Part shown: piece by piece, positions 35,272-44,198 of the stretch
Layout of the letters: each line of letters opens with the position of its first letter
How positions within the stretch are numbered: the stretch's first letter is position 1
Source: DATBFX01 sp036558305
GTDB lineage: Bacteria; Chloroflexota; Chloroflexia; Thermomicrobiales; UBA6265
Direction: 5' to 3'
Assembly (NCBI GenBank): GCA_036558305.1
Contig: DATBFX010000256.1
Coordinates: 1 to 54,031 of the forward strand
DNA length: 54,031 nucleotides
The notes under the pieces: generated by a model
Seen by the model: only the letters and a program-made list of their open reading frames with translations
The model's database searches: none
What the model was told of the DNA's origin: nothing
Translations under genes and position numbers: made by a program

Positions 35272-36696
35272 CTAACCGACGAGGGCACCCGTCAGCGCTT
35301 CGGGAGCAGGGACGCGGACGTCCACCGGCTTGACGATGCGATCCACCACGTCGGCCTTGCCGGCGACGCCGAGGCGCTGCATGATCAGGGCGAACGTCTG
35401 CTGAAGCTCGGTCATGAGTTGATTGCGGGTGGCTTCGGGCAGGTCCCACAACTCCCGCTTGAACGGACCGAATCCGCGTTTGCGGGTCGTGTAGTAGAAC
35501 TGGGCATCGGTTTGGTTCGGCTTGCGTTCGTCGGCGTTGTTGGCGGTCAGATGGGCGTAGATGCGGTCGCGCAGGTCGCGGGGGAAGGCGGCGCTGTCGT
35601 AGAGCTGATTCTGGAACGCGGTGGCCAGGTGGACCTCGATCGCGTTCGCCTCGGCGAATTTGCCGAACGCCTCTTCCGGAAGGGTGGAGGCGCCGTGTTG
35701 GACGGCCCCGCCCAACCGGTAGTCCTCGCGCGCGGCCTTCGAGAGTGCCGCCAGGGTATCGAAATCGACGCTGACGTCGGCGATCGAGCCGTCCGGCAGG
35801 ACGACCCCGCCGTGGCTGGTGCCCGTCTGGACGCTGATCTTGCTGATACCGGTGAGCGGGCGGCCGGTCGAGGCGCCGCGGCGCTCCAATTCGGCCACGT
35901 AACCGCCCATGAAGCCGTAAAGGTCCTCGACCGTGCTGTTGCGGCCCCCGACTTCCCCGATCTCGGCGCCGATCGAGACGGTGATGCCGGGCGGTTCGAT
36001 TTCCCGGATGAACTGCGTCAACTCGGCGGTGTGGACGTAGTTGCGCTCCTGCTGCTCGGCGATGGTTGGGCGGTCGAGATCGACGATCGTCGAGGCGTCG
36101 ATGTCGATGTTGTAGTAGCCGGCGGCGATGGCCTCGGCGGCGAGGTCCTTGATCTTCTGAACCTCGCCTTGCGGGTCCTTGGCGTAGTTCTTGGCGTTGA
36201 TCTGGTAGTGGTCGCCCTGGATGAAGACCGGACCCTGGTAACCGGCTCGGATCGCGGCGGCCAGGACCGAGGTGGCATATTCGCCCGGTCGTTGCCAGGT
36301 GTAACTCATCTCGGAGCGCGCAAGCTCGCAGAGTACGATCTTCGTGTTGTTCTTCATCGCGGCACGGAAAATCGCCTGCGCGATGTCGAAGGTGAGTCCG
36401 CGAACGTTGATCGCGGGGGCCGTTGCGTGGTCGTATTCCCCCCGGCCGGCGGCCAGGTAGAGATCGTGGATCGACGCCGGGTGCGCCCCGAACTTGGGGG
36501 CGGCGGCGCGAACCACCCAGCGGGCGGCGTCGCGCAGATCGCCTTCGCCGAATACGGCCGTGTAGGCCAGGCGGACGACGAGGTCATCCCGGAAGCGATC
36601 GGCGTCCAGGACGTCGAGATCGTCGCCGCCGACGGCGACGACCCCCTCAAGGCTCGAGCGAAAGTCGGACCAATCGGCAAAGGGCTTCCGTGTCAT
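35272..36696 (-). CDS. class II fructose-bisphosphate aldolase (large form)
   Basis: 474 residues; AGGAGG precedes the ATG by nine bases. The class II aldolase core is evident: VFIQGDHYQIN (zinc His163 and D162), YNIDIDASTIVDL, SIGAEIGEVGG (Glu ligand), ISVQTGTSHGG and LGGAVQHGASTLPEEAF (phosphate and zinc loop). The family cleaves fructose-1,6-bisphosphate (or tagatose-1,6-bisphosphate) with Zn2+. At 474 residues it is longer than the 300-360 typical of FbaA/FbaB, because of an N-terminal region (1-90) and insertions. That fits a large aldolase type I associate with Chloroflexota. Whether the substrate is fructose or tagatose bisphosphate cannot be told. Confidence 0.85.
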   Translation of the reverse strand: MTRKPFADWSDFRSSLEGVVAVGGDDLDVLDADRFRDDLVVRLAYTAVFGEGDLRDAARWVVRAAAPKFGAHPASIHDLYLAAGRGEYDHATAPAINVRGLTFDIAQAIFRAAMKNNTKIVLCELARSEMSYTWQRPGEYATSVLAAAIRAGYQGPVFIQGDHYQINAKNYAKDPQGEVQKIKDLAAEAIAAGYYNIDIDASTIVDLDRPTIAEQQERNYVHTAELTQFIREIEPPGITVSIGAEIGEVGGRNSTVEDLYGFMGGYVAELERRGASTGRPLTGISKISVQTGTSHGGVVLPDGSIADVSVDFDTLAALSKAAREDYRLGGAVQHGASTLPEEAFGKFAEANAIEVHLATAFQNQLYDSAAFPRDLRDRIYAHLTANNADERKPNQTDAQFYYTTRKRGFGPFKRELWDLPEATRNQLMTELQQTFALIMQRLGVAGKADVVDRIVKPVDVRVPAPEALTGALVG

Positions 36697-36758
36697 CGTC
36701 TGTTCCTCCTTGCGCCCGACCGGCCAAAGGACGCCTGCGAGAATGATACGAAACCCGC

Positions 36759-36809
36759 ACCGCGAAGGGCAGCGGCGCCGGCAAGACCGGCGCCGCTGCC
36801 CTTCGCGGT
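36759..36809 (-). terminator. very strong terminator of the cupredoxin gene
   Basis: A perfect 23-bp stem: 36759-36781 (starting ACCGCGAAGGGCAGC) with 36787-36809, loop CAAGA. It lies 13 bases beyond the cupredoxin stop and before the aldolase start, separating the two units. Confidence 0.85.
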
Positions 36810-36821
36810 GTCGACAGTCAC

Positions 36822-37757
36822 CTATTGGACGGTGAGCGTGCCGGTCATCCCGGCCTGCTTGTGGCCGGGAATCGCGCAGTAGTACTCGTAATTTCCCGCC
36901 GGTGCGTTGATCGTCACCGACGTAGACGAGCCGGGGGCGATATCGCCGGTGTGGATGTTGAGGGCGTCGATGTCGAACGTATGGGCGGTCACACCCTTGT
37001 TGACGAGGTTGATCGTGACCTCGGTGTTGGCGGGGATCGTCAGCGCGTTCGGCTGGAACTTGATGTCGACCAGATCAATCGTCTGGGCAGCGGTCACGCC
37101 GCCCGCGGCCGGGCTCGCGGCAGGACTTGCTGCCGCAACGGGACTGGCGGCGGCCGGGGACGCGGCAGGTGCTCCACCACTCGCGACCACGTGGAGGGTG
37201 CCGACCATGCCGGCCTGCTTGTGGCCGGGCTCGGCGCAGTAGTACTGGTAATCACCCGGCGCGGCGTTGACGTCGATGGTCTTCGTGGCTCCCGGCTGTA
37301 CCTGGCCGGAGTGGATGTTGAGCGCGTCGACGTCGAAGGTGTGGACGGCCTGTCCCTTGTTGGTCACGGTAATCGTCGCCGGCGTATTGGCCGGAATCGT
37401 GAGTTCCGTCGGATCGAACTTGATGTCTTCCAGGCTCACCGAGACCGCCGTCGACGGTCCGGCGGCCGTGCCTCCCGCGGCCGGCGAGGCCACGGGCGAA
37501 GCGGTGGACGGGGCGGCGGCGACCGGCGAGGCGGGACCAGTCGTGGCCGGCGAGGCGATCGGCGAAGCGACCGGCGAACCACCGGCGGCGGGGCTGGCGG
37601 CGGCGGCCGCACCTGGTGTCGGCGAGAGGACCGGGACGTTCGAGGCGGGGACACGGGTGACGGTCGATTCCGTCTTCTCTTCCTGCTTGCCGCAGGCGGC
37701 GAGGACGAGCACCGTCAGCATGCCAACGACCGCAAACAGTCCGATTCGTCTCAGCAT
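36822..37757 (-). CDS. lipoprotein with two type-1 copper (cupredoxin) domains
   Basis: 311 residues from the ATG at 37757 (GGAGG and GGGG upstream). A lipobox signal (LTVLVLAAC, lipid Cys22) anchors it outside the membrane. A ~75-residue Ala/Ser/Pro linker leads to two plastocyanin-like domains (~104-192 and ~224-311), separated by a second Ala/Pro linker. Both keep all four copper ligands: H139, C174, H179, M184 and H259, C294, H299, M304, the second set in YYCAIPGHKQAGM. The domains are near-copies, so this is a tandem duplication. Probable role: electron carrier at the cell surface. No obvious redox partner is adjacent. Confidence 0.88.
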   Translation of the reverse strand: MLRRIGLFAVVGMLTVLVLAACGKQEEKTESTVTRVPASNVPVLSPTPGAAAAASPAAGGSPVASPIASPATTGPASPVAAAPSTASPVASPAAGGTAAGPSTAVSVSLEDIKFDPTELTIPANTPATITVTNKGQAVHTFDVDALNIHSGQVQPGATKTIDVNAAPGDYQYYCAEPGHKQAGMVGTLHVVASGGAPAASPAAASPVAAASPAASPAAGGVTAAQTIDLVDIKFQPNALTIPANTEVTINLVNKGVTAHTFDIDALNIHTGDIAPGSSTSVTINAPAGNYEYYCAIPGHKQAGMTGTLTVQ

Positions 37758-38031
37758 CGACCCCGTCCTCCGCCTTCTCGCGATCGCACGCGCCGGGCGC
37801 ACGAACCCGCTCCGAGTCTTGCGCGGCCCTGCCGCCGACCCGCCCGACCGTTCTGACACGTCAGAGGAATGGTTCCGGCCTCCCCAATCAGGCCGTCGCA
37901 TATCCCTGGAATTGTAATGCGCGGCCGCCCAAACCGCCGTCGATCGGCGTTCGTCTCGGCGACAATGTCATTGCAGCGGTGCCGAGTGGTCGGCATGCCG
38001 TCGCGACGACGGGAGAGGAGCGCGTAAACGG

Positions 38032-38865
38032 ATGACCACTCGACCCACGACCGCCGCGAGGCTGCACCGCGTTTCGGTCGGCGTGGTCGCGTTGTCGGTC
38101 GCCGAATACGAAGGTGCCGGACCGGCGCTCGTACTCATCCACGGGATCGGTTCCCGCGGCGTCTCGTGGTGGCCGGTGGTCGACGAACTCGCACAACACT
38201 TTCGTTTGATCGTCCCCGACCTCCGGGGTCACGGCGATTCCGACAAACCGGCATCGGGCTACCTTCCGACCGACTACGCCGCCGATCTGGCCGCGCTGGT
38301 CGATTCCCTGGGGCTTGCCGAGTTCTCGATCGTCGGGCACTCGCTGGGGGGTATCGTGGCACTGACCTGGGCGCTGTCTCACCCCGGCCGGGCACGGCGG
38401 ATTGTGCTGGAGGACGTGCCGCTACGCGGCGGGTCACGGGCCGATCCACGTTTCGATGAATGGATCGCCCTTGCCGGATTGACGGTCGTAGGCGCGACGG
38501 ACTACTACCGGCGAGAGTATCCGGGGTGGACAGGGGAGGATTGCCGGCGCCGGGCGGAGAGCATCACCGCGACCAGCCCCGCCGTCTTCGCCGAACTGCG
38601 CGACCTCTCGGTTGGAGGCGACGACGCCGACCGGATCGCGCTGCTCGCCGCGATCCGGTCGCCGGTGCTGCTGGTGCGCGGTGATCCCGAGACGGGGAGC
38701 ATGATCGCACCGGTCGACGCCCAGCGTCTCGTGGCGATCGTTCCCGGTGCCCGGGTGGCGCACATTCCGGGGGGAACGCATTTCCTGCACCGAGATCAGA
38801 GCGAGGCATTTCTCGCGGCGGTCGTGCCGTTCTTACTGGGCGAACCGGCGAGTGCCTTGGGTTGA
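38032..38865 (+). CDS. alpha/beta-hydrolase
   Basis: 277 residues. It has the HG loop LVLIHGIGSRGVSWW (oxyanion region), DLRGHGDSDKP, the nucleophile elbow SIVGHSLGG (Ser nucleophile), an acid around LLVRGDPETG, and the catalytic His in PGGTHFLHRDQ. Length and order fit MhpC/EstA-type hydrolases of C-C or ester bonds. There is no signal peptide, so it is cytoplasmic. Substrate unknown. AGGAG lies 12 bases before the ATG, a little far. It is divergent from the cupredoxin gene. Confidence 0.85.
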   Translation: MTTRPTTAARLHRVSVGVVALSVAEYEGAGPALVLIHGIGSRGVSWWPVVDELAQHFRLIVPDLRGHGDSDKPASGYLPTDYAADLAALVDSLGLAEFSIVGHSLGGIVALTWALSHPGRARRIVLEDVPLRGGSRADPRFDEWIALAGLTVVGATDYYRREYPGWTGEDCRRRAESITATSPAVFAELRDLSVGGDDADRIALLAAIRSPVLLVRGDPETGSMIAPVDAQRLVAIVPGARVAHIPGGTHFLHRDQSEAFLAAVVPFLLGEPASALG

Positions 38866-38898
38866 AATCGCCCAGAGGGCACCCGGCCGAGGCGACGA

Positions 38899-38913
38899 AA
38901 CCCCTTCGGGGTT
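38899..38913 (+). terminator. short hairpin after the hydrolase gene
   Basis: AACCCC pairs with GGGGTT around TTC, 34 bases after the stop. It lies between convergent genes. The stem is short and only one G-rich arm supports it. Confidence 0.4.
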
Positions 38914-38985
38914 GGAACGGAACGCGCGGACCCGAGGACCGCCAACCAGAACGGGGAGACCGGACACGGACAAGGGCAGCGAAGG

Positions 38986-39951
38986 TCAATCCTGTAGGAG
39001 TTGTTCGGCGGTGACGAAGGCGTACCCCTGGGCCTGGAGCGTCTCGATCAGGCGGGGGAGGGCGTCGGCGTCGAGGCTGGCGGCGCCGACGTGGAGGAGG
39101 ATGATGTCGCCGGGCGAGGCGTTGTCGCCGCAGCGGGCGACGATGTCGTCGACGGAGGCACCGTTCCAGCCGAGGGTGTCGCAGTTGTACATGAGGGTCA
39201 CCCAGTAGCCGGCTTCGGCGACGTCGGCGAGCACCGAATCGTCGTAGTCGCCGTAGGGTGGTCGGAAGTAGGGTGCGAGTTCGTAGCCGGTGAGGTCGCG
39301 GACGATCTTTTCGGTGTCGCGCAGTTCCTTTTGCCGCTCGTCTCGGGTCAGTACCGCCTCTCCCTCGGAGGTCGAGTAGCCGGTGAAGGATCGATGGGAG
39401 TAGGTGTGGTTGAAGAGCATGTGGCCGTCGGCGACCATCCGCTTGACGAGATCGGGGTTTTCGCTGGCCCAGTGACCGGTGATGCCAAAGCTGGCGATCA
39501 CGCCGTCATTCGACAGCGTGTCGAGGATCTCCTCGGCATAGCCGCGGTCGGCGCCGGCGTCGAACGTGAGGGCGACCTCGCGGCGCCCGCTCGTGCCGTG
39601 GTCGAAGACGCGGCTGAGTCCGCTGTCGTCGGCCGCGGGTGGGGCCGGGCGCGCGGTTGGCGCGGCCGTCGGGGTGCGGGTCGCTATCCTCGGCTTGGGC
39701 GTGTTCGTTGTCGTGGCGGAGGGGCGAGGAACCGGCGAACCGGTCGGACGCGGCGTCGCGGCGTCTGTCCCGGTCGCGGTCGAATCGACGGTGGTCGAGG
39801 GACCGGACGTGCCGGTCGCCGGTGCGGTCGCGGTGGGATTCGAGGCGACGGTCGGAGCCCCGGCGGCGCAGCCGGCGAGGAGCGGCGCGAAGGCCAGGAT
39901 CGCCAAACTCGCGACGAGGATCCGACTCACGGTGCGAGACCGGTCGCGCAC
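38986..39951 (-). CDS. polysaccharide deacetylase lipoprotein
   Basis: 321 residues from a GTG at 39951 (an inner GTG at 39930 is possible). A lipoprotein signal (LAILAFAPLLAGC, Cys28) and an ~80-residue Thr/Pro/Ala linker precede a NodB domain. Its motifs are VALTFDAGAD (usually TFDDG; here the second Asp is Ala), FNHTYSH (metal His pair), APYFRPPYGDYD, TLGWNG and ILLHVG. Such enzymes remove acetyl groups from peptidoglycan or other GlcNAc polymers outside the cell. The Asp-to-Ala change removes one usual metal-site Asp of TFDDG while leaving the His pair. It lies eight bases after the DUF59 gene, in one operon. Confidence 0.85.
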   Translation of the reverse strand: MRDRSRTVSRILVASLAILAFAPLLAGCAAGAPTVASNPTATAPATGTSGPSTTVDSTATGTDAATPRPTGSPVPRPSATTTNTPKPRIATRTPTAAPTARPAPPAADDSGLSRVFDHGTSGRREVALTFDAGADRGYAEEILDTLSNDGVIASFGITGHWASENPDLVKRMVADGHMLFNHTYSHRSFTGYSTSEGEAVLTRDERQKELRDTEKIVRDLTGYELAPYFRPPYGDYDDSVLADVAEAGYWVTLMYNCDTLGWNGASVDDIVARCGDNASPGDIILLHVGAASLDADALPRLIETLQAQGYAFVTAEQLLQD

Positions 39952-39958
39952 GGCCCGC

Positions 39959-40270
39959 CTACCAGATTCCGAGTTCGTCCTTCGCCTCTTCGCTCATCAA
40001 TTCGGGCGACCAGGGCGGACTCCAGACCAACTTCACGTCGACTTCACCGATACCCGGCAAATCGCCGAGGGCGCGTTGGACCTCCTGGACGATGACCGGA
40101 CCGAGCGGGCAGCCGAGCGAGGTCAGCGTCATGGTGACGAGGACGTCGCCCTGGTCCGAGATGTCGGCGTCGTAGACGAGACCGAGATCGACGATGTTGA
40201 TGCCGATCTCCGGGTCGTACACGGATTTCAAGCCCTCGCGCACGTCGTCGCGGGAAAATGTGACCGACAT
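39959..40270 (-). CDS. DUF59/MIP18-family (SufT/PaaD-like) protein
   Basis: 103 residues; GGAG nine bases before the ATG. The signature is VYDPEIGINIVDLGLVYDADI, then LVTMTLTSLGCPLGP with the conserved Cys, and a C-terminal VDVKLVWSPPWSPELMSEEAKDELGI split over two turns. Members assist Fe-S cluster assembly or maturation of target enzymes. It is cytoplasmic. It is cotranscribed with the deacetylase downstream, which is probably coincidental in function. No suf genes are in view. Confidence 0.9.
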   Translation of the reverse strand: MSVTFSRDDVREGLKSVYDPEIGINIVDLGLVYDADISDQGDVLVTMTLTSLGCPLGPVIVQEVQRALGDLPGIGEVDVKLVWSPPWSPELMSEEAKDELGIW

Positions 40271-40397
40271 GGTGATTCGCTCCAGACTGGGGACGCCCGC
40301 GGTTCACGCGATCCGGCGGCGTCCGGCATCGTTCCGTCCTGGAATCTAGTGTACTCGGCGGCGGGCCGCCCTTCACTCGCGAGGACGGAGCACGCGC

Positions 40398-40667
40398 CTA
40401 GACACCGCCTGTGCTCCGGTCGTCCACGTCACGCCAGGTCGCCTCCTGGACGCTGCTCGATTCGGTTCCGGCACGTCGACTCGACCACAAGAAGATGAGG
40501 GCGGCGACGAACGGGAGCACGAAGAGGAGGACGACTCCGACTCTGACGATCACCCCGATGACGCTGTGGAGCATCCAGCCCACGATCAGTCCGATGAAGA
40601 GTCCGACGAGGAGTCCGCAACCGGACCACCGCGCTCGTTCCCTGACCACATCGCCACCGATCTGCAT
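40398..40667 (-). CDS. small two-helix membrane protein
   Basis: 89 residues from the ATG at 40667 with AGAGGAA six bases ahead; the frame extends upstream but without support. Residues ~14-34 (GCGLLVGLFIGLIVGWMLHSV) and ~38-58 (RVGVVLLFVLPFVAALIFLW) are transmembrane helices joined by a very short turn. The tail is polar (RRAGTESSSVQEATWRDV). No family is recognised. It is divergent from the RecQ gene. Confidence 0.65.
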   Translation of the reverse strand: MQIGGDVVRERARWSGCGLLVGLFIGLIVGWMLHSVIGVIVRVGVVLLFVLPFVAALIFLWSSRRAGTESSSVQEATWRDVDDRSTGGV

Positions 40668-40797
40668 GGCAATTCCTCTCTCGCACGGCGACAATGGTGA
40701 CACGATCTGCCCGTGCCTCACAATGTGGTCCCGCACGCGGACGCGCGGTGCCGCGGTGACCCTGGGACACATCTTTCGCCGGCAGTCGCGATGCCCT

Positions 40798-40803
40798 TAT
40801 ACT
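40798..40803 (+). promoter_or_regulatory. -10 element of the recQ-like gene
   Basis: TATACT at 40798-40803; the hexamer 17 bases upstream is TTCGCC, a poor -35. Transcription starting near 40810 rules out the ATG at 40806 and supports the start at 40842. Confidence 0.5.
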
Positions 40804-40841
40804 GAATGGAACAGAAGTTCTATCCCGCGGGAGCGCCCACG

Positions 40842-43800
40842 ATGCCGGTGCAGACGCCAACACGCCAAGAACCTCCGTCCGCGGTAACGGTGGCAACGCA
40901 GACCGTCGTGCGTGAGCCGGAGGATCGCCGGCTGCTCGATCTGGACGACAACGCCTTTGCGATGCTGCCCGCGAAGGTGCAATGGCGCCTCGCCGCCTAC
41001 TATCGGGCGACCGACGCTTTCGATTCGGCGGCGCGCGTCCTGGGCGTCGTCGAACGTCGGGGCGGTGAGTCGTTGCAACTGCTCGAAGAGCGAGCCCGCC
41101 TGACGTTCGCGATGGGGAATCGGGACGAGGCCGGTCGCTTGCTCGAAGAGCGGGTTCGGCGAGCCCCGTCGCCGACGGCGCGGGTGGCGCTGGCGCGCTT
41201 CCATCTGGAAACCGGCCGGCTCGACCTGGCGGAGCGGATGAGCGAGGAGCTGGCGCGCGAACAGCCGGATCTGGTGACGGTCGCGACGCTCGCCGCGGAC
41301 GTGGCCCGCGCCGCCGGCGATACCGAAACGGCACGGAGCTACTACCTCGGTGCGGTCGACGCACGCCCCGACAACGCGGGCGCGCTCCTGTCGCTCGCCC
41401 GGTTAGCGGTCGACGAGGGTGACCATGAGGCGGCGTCGGCCTTCCTCCGGCGCGCCCTGACGGCCGCCGCTGAGACCGCGACCGCCGGTCAATGTCTGGT
41501 CGCCGCGGAAGTGGCCGCCGCGCTCGACCGCGCCCCGCAAGCCGACGAATTGCGGGCGCGGGCGGCAGCGATCGAGAGAAGCCGGACCGAATCGCTGGTC
41601 GCCGACGTCAAGGCGGCACTGCCGGAGTCGACCCCGGAGGCGCATTCGGCCGACAGTCTCGTCGCGCCCAAGGCGCCGGCATCGTCTCCACCGTCCGGGG
41701 TACCGGCCGATTCCGTGCCAGAAGAACCGGCCGAGCCCGCCCCGGCGGCGGTCGCCTGGAATGCCGCGGAACCGACGGTCGACCTCGATCCACGCGTGAT
41801 CGAAACGCTGCGGCGCGACTTCGGGCACCGGGCGCTCCGGCCCGGACAGGCGGCGGTGATCGCCAGGGTGATAGCAGACCGCGACACCCTGGCGATCATG
41901 CCGACCGGCGCCGGAAAATCGCTGACGTTCCAACTGCCCGCCCTGCTGCGGGAAGGCACGACGCTGGTGATCTCGCCGCTGATCGCCCTGATGAAGGATC
42001 AGGTCGAGTCGTTGCCGGCGGCGGTGCGGGAGCGGACGGCGCTGATCAACAGCACCCTCTCGCTCGAAGCGTTCCGCGCCCGCCTGACCGACCTGCGCGA
42101 GGGGCGGCTCAAGCTCGTCTACGTCGCACCCGAGCGGTTGCGCGACCACGCCTTTCTTCGCGCGTTGCGGACCGCGGGCGCGTCGCTGGTCGTGATCGAC
42201 GAGGCGCACTGCATCAGCATGTGGGGGCACGATTTCCGGCCCGACTACCTGTTTATCCCAAAGGCACTGCCGGAGTTGGGCGATCCGACCGTGCTCGCGA
42301 TCACGGCCACCGCGACGCCCGCGATGGCGACGCAGATCGCCTCCGGACTCGGACGCGACCTGGAGCGTCTGCGGATCAGCGTGTTCCGGCCAAACCTCTT
42401 TTACGAGGTCCACGAACTCGAGAACCGCGAGCGCAAGGTCGCCAAGGTGATCGACATTTGCCGGCAAGAGGAGGGCACGGGGATCGTCTACGTCGGTTCG
42501 CGCAAGGATGCCGAGTCGATCGCCGCGCTCCTCCGCGACAACCGCGTCGGCGCGATTCCCTATCACGCCGGTCTGGCGCCGGAGGTCCGCGCGCAGAACC
42601 AGGAGCGCTTCATGCGCGGACAGGTTCGCGTGGTCGTGGCCACGGTGGCGTTTGGAATGGGTGTGGACAAAGCGGACGTGCGCTTCATCGTCCACCTCAG
42701 CCCGCCGGCGTCGCTCGAAGCGTATGCCCAGGAGTCGGGGCGGGCCGGACGCGATGGGCAACCGGCGCGCTGTGTCCTACTCGCATCGCCGACGGACGAA
42801 TCGAATCTCAAGCGCCTGGCGCGGCGCGACGAGATCGACCTGGAAGCGTTGCGGCGGGTGTACGCCCTGATCAAGCGGTCGGCCAGTGGAGAATGGGCGA
42901 TCGTCGGCCGCGACGTCCTGATGCCGCCGGTCGCACCGGATCAGGAAGAGGAGATCGATCCGCGGATTGCGCTCGGCATCCTCGATCAGGCCGGACTCGT
43001 CGTCCGCCATCCCGATGCGCCGGCGACGTACGAGCTGCGCTGGCGCGCGCCGATGGTCGGCGACGACGAGACGGACATTGATGCCGCCGAGGAAGCGGTG
43101 TGGCAGCGCATTCTCGACTGGCTCGGCCCCGAATCGAGGATGCGGACATCGGTTGTGGTTCGCACCGCGGACGCTTGCGCGGCGACCGGGTTGACACCGG
43201 TCGAGTTCGACCGCCTGGTCGGCAGTCGCCCCGAACTGGTGGTCCGCGAAGGCGCGCGCGGTATCTGCCTGCAATTGCTCCCCGTCGCGGGCGCGGCGAC
43301 GACGACGTTGACGACGATCCTGAACCGGGCGAAAAACGACGCCGAACGTCGGATTCGCCAGGTGATGGCCTACGTTCGGGGCAACCGCTGCCGCCACGTC
43401 GCGATCGCGGCGCACCTCGGCGAACAACTCGAACCGTGCCAGACATCGTGCGACGTCTGCACGGCCGCTGCCGGGAAGGCCACCCGCGGCGTGGTGCAAC
43501 CGCCGCAAGAGCGAACTCCTAGCCGATCGACGATCACGGCGGAGGACGCGCTCGCCGTCCTCCAGGGCGTGCGGACGTTGCCGTTTCCGATGGGACGGCA
43601 GGGATTGGCGAAACTGCTGACCGGGTCGGTCGAAAGCCGCGTTCGCGCCGATCGATCGCCGGCCTTCGGCTCGCTGTTCGGGTTGACGCGGGGCAAGGTC
43701 GAGGGCCTGATCGATCGCCTGGTCGCCGAGGGTTATCTGTATCGCGACCTCGACCACGAGTTCAAGATCATCACCCTCACCCTACAGGGCGCGGACGCGA

Positions 43801-44135
43801 CGGTTGACGACCTCTCGGCATTTGCGGCACCGGCAAGACCGGCCCCAACCGCCAAACCCGATGCGAAGCCCTCCCTGCCGCCGGTCGAAGACGCGGACCT
43901 TTCGGCGGCGGACCGAAACCTGCTCGACCGGTTGTGGGCCTGGCGGCGGGAGAAAGCGTCGACGGAAGCGGTGCCGCCGTACATCATCGCCCACAACAGC
44001 ATGCTGCGGAACCTGGCGTTGACGCGTCCGGCCACGACGGCGATGCTGGCGGCGGTGCCGGGATTCGGTCCGGCGCGTGTCGAAAAGTACGGTCCGGAGT
44101 TGCTTCGACTGATCGCCGGTACGCGCGCGGACTGA
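40842..44135 (+). CDS. recQ: RecQ-family DNA helicase with N-terminal TPR domain
   Basis: 1097 residues from the ATG at 40842 (GGGAG ten bases ahead). Residues ~20-245 are TPR-like helical repeats (AAYYRATDAFDSAARVLGV, GRLDLAERMSEEL, GDTETARSYYLGAV). An acidic/Pro linker leads to the helicase core: Q-motif FGHRALRPGQ, Walker A PTGAGKS (~354-360), SPLIALMKDQ, DEAH (~453), ITATATP and QESGRAGRDG. Then come the RecQ zinc cluster (CRHVAIAAHLGE...CQTSCDVC, ~849-873), a winged helix, and a C-terminal HRDC domain (ending ATTAMLAAVPGFGPARVEKYG). It unwinds DNA 3'-5' in repair. Ordinary bacterial RecQ is ~600 residues; the TPR fusion is the unusual part. Confidence 0.9.
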   Translation: MPVQTPTRQEPPSAVTVATQTVVREPEDRRLLDLDDNAFAMLPAKVQWRLAAYYRATDAFDSAARVLGVVERRGGESLQLLEERARLTFAMGNRDEAGRLLEERVRRAPSPTARVALARFHLETGRLDLAERMSEELAREQPDLVTVATLAADVARAAGDTETARSYYLGAVDARPDNAGALLSLARLAVDEGDHEAASAFLRRALTAAAETATAGQCLVAAEVAAALDRAPQADELRARAAAIERSRTESLVADVKAALPESTPEAHSADSLVAPKAPASSPPSGVPADSVPEEPAEPAPAAVAWNAAEPTVDLDPRVIETLRRDFGHRALRPGQAAVIARVIADRDTLAIMPTGAGKSLTFQLPALLREGTTLVISPLIALMKDQVESLPAAVRERTALINSTLSLEAFRARLTDLREGRLKLVYVAPERLRDHAFLRALRTAGASLVVIDEAHCISMWGHDFRPDYLFIPKALPELGDPTVLAITATATPAMATQIASGLGRDLERLRISVFRPNLFYEVHELENRERKVAKVIDICRQEEGTGIVYVGSRKDAESIAALLRDNRVGAIPYHAGLAPEVRAQNQERFMRGQVRVVVATVAFGMGVDKADVRFIVHLSPPASLEAYAQESGRAGRDGQPARCVLLASPTDESNLKRLARRDEIDLEALRRVYALIKRSASGEWAIVGRDVLMPPVAPDQEEEIDPRIALGILDQAGLVVRHPDAPATYELRWRAPMVGDDETDIDAAEEAVWQRILDWLGPESRMRTSVVVRTADACAATGLTPVEFDRLVGSRPELVVREGARGICLQLLPVAGAATTTLTTILNRAKNDAERRIRQVMAYVRGNRCRHVAIAAHLGEQLEPCQTSCDVCTAAAGKATRGVVQPPQERTPSRSTITAEDALAVLQGVRTLPFPMGRQGLAKLLTGSVESRVRADRSPAFGSLFGLTRGKVEGLIDRLVAEGYLYRDLDHEFKIITLTLQGADATVDDLSAFAAPARPAPTAKPDAKPSLPPVEDADLSAADRNLLDRLWAWRREKASTEAVPPYIIAHNSMLRNLALTRPATTAMLAAVPGFGPARVEKYGPELLRLIAGTRAD

Positions 44136-44163
44136 CGGCGACGGACGTCGGTCGCCCCTGTGC

Positions 44164-44169
44164 TACACT
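44164..44169 (+). promoter_or_regulatory. probable -10 of selC
   Basis: TACACT 30 bases before the tRNA. The -35 position (about ACGGAC) is poor, as is frequent for this strand's promoters. Confidence 0.4.
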
Positions 44170-44198
44170 CGGGCGCCCGTCCGAAGCGGGAGGTTTTT

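Noticed and set aside
34705..36882. 725-codon plus-strand frame opposite the aldolase gene
   Set aside because: Antisense shadow of the class II aldolase; the aldolase motifs are unambiguous on the minus strand.
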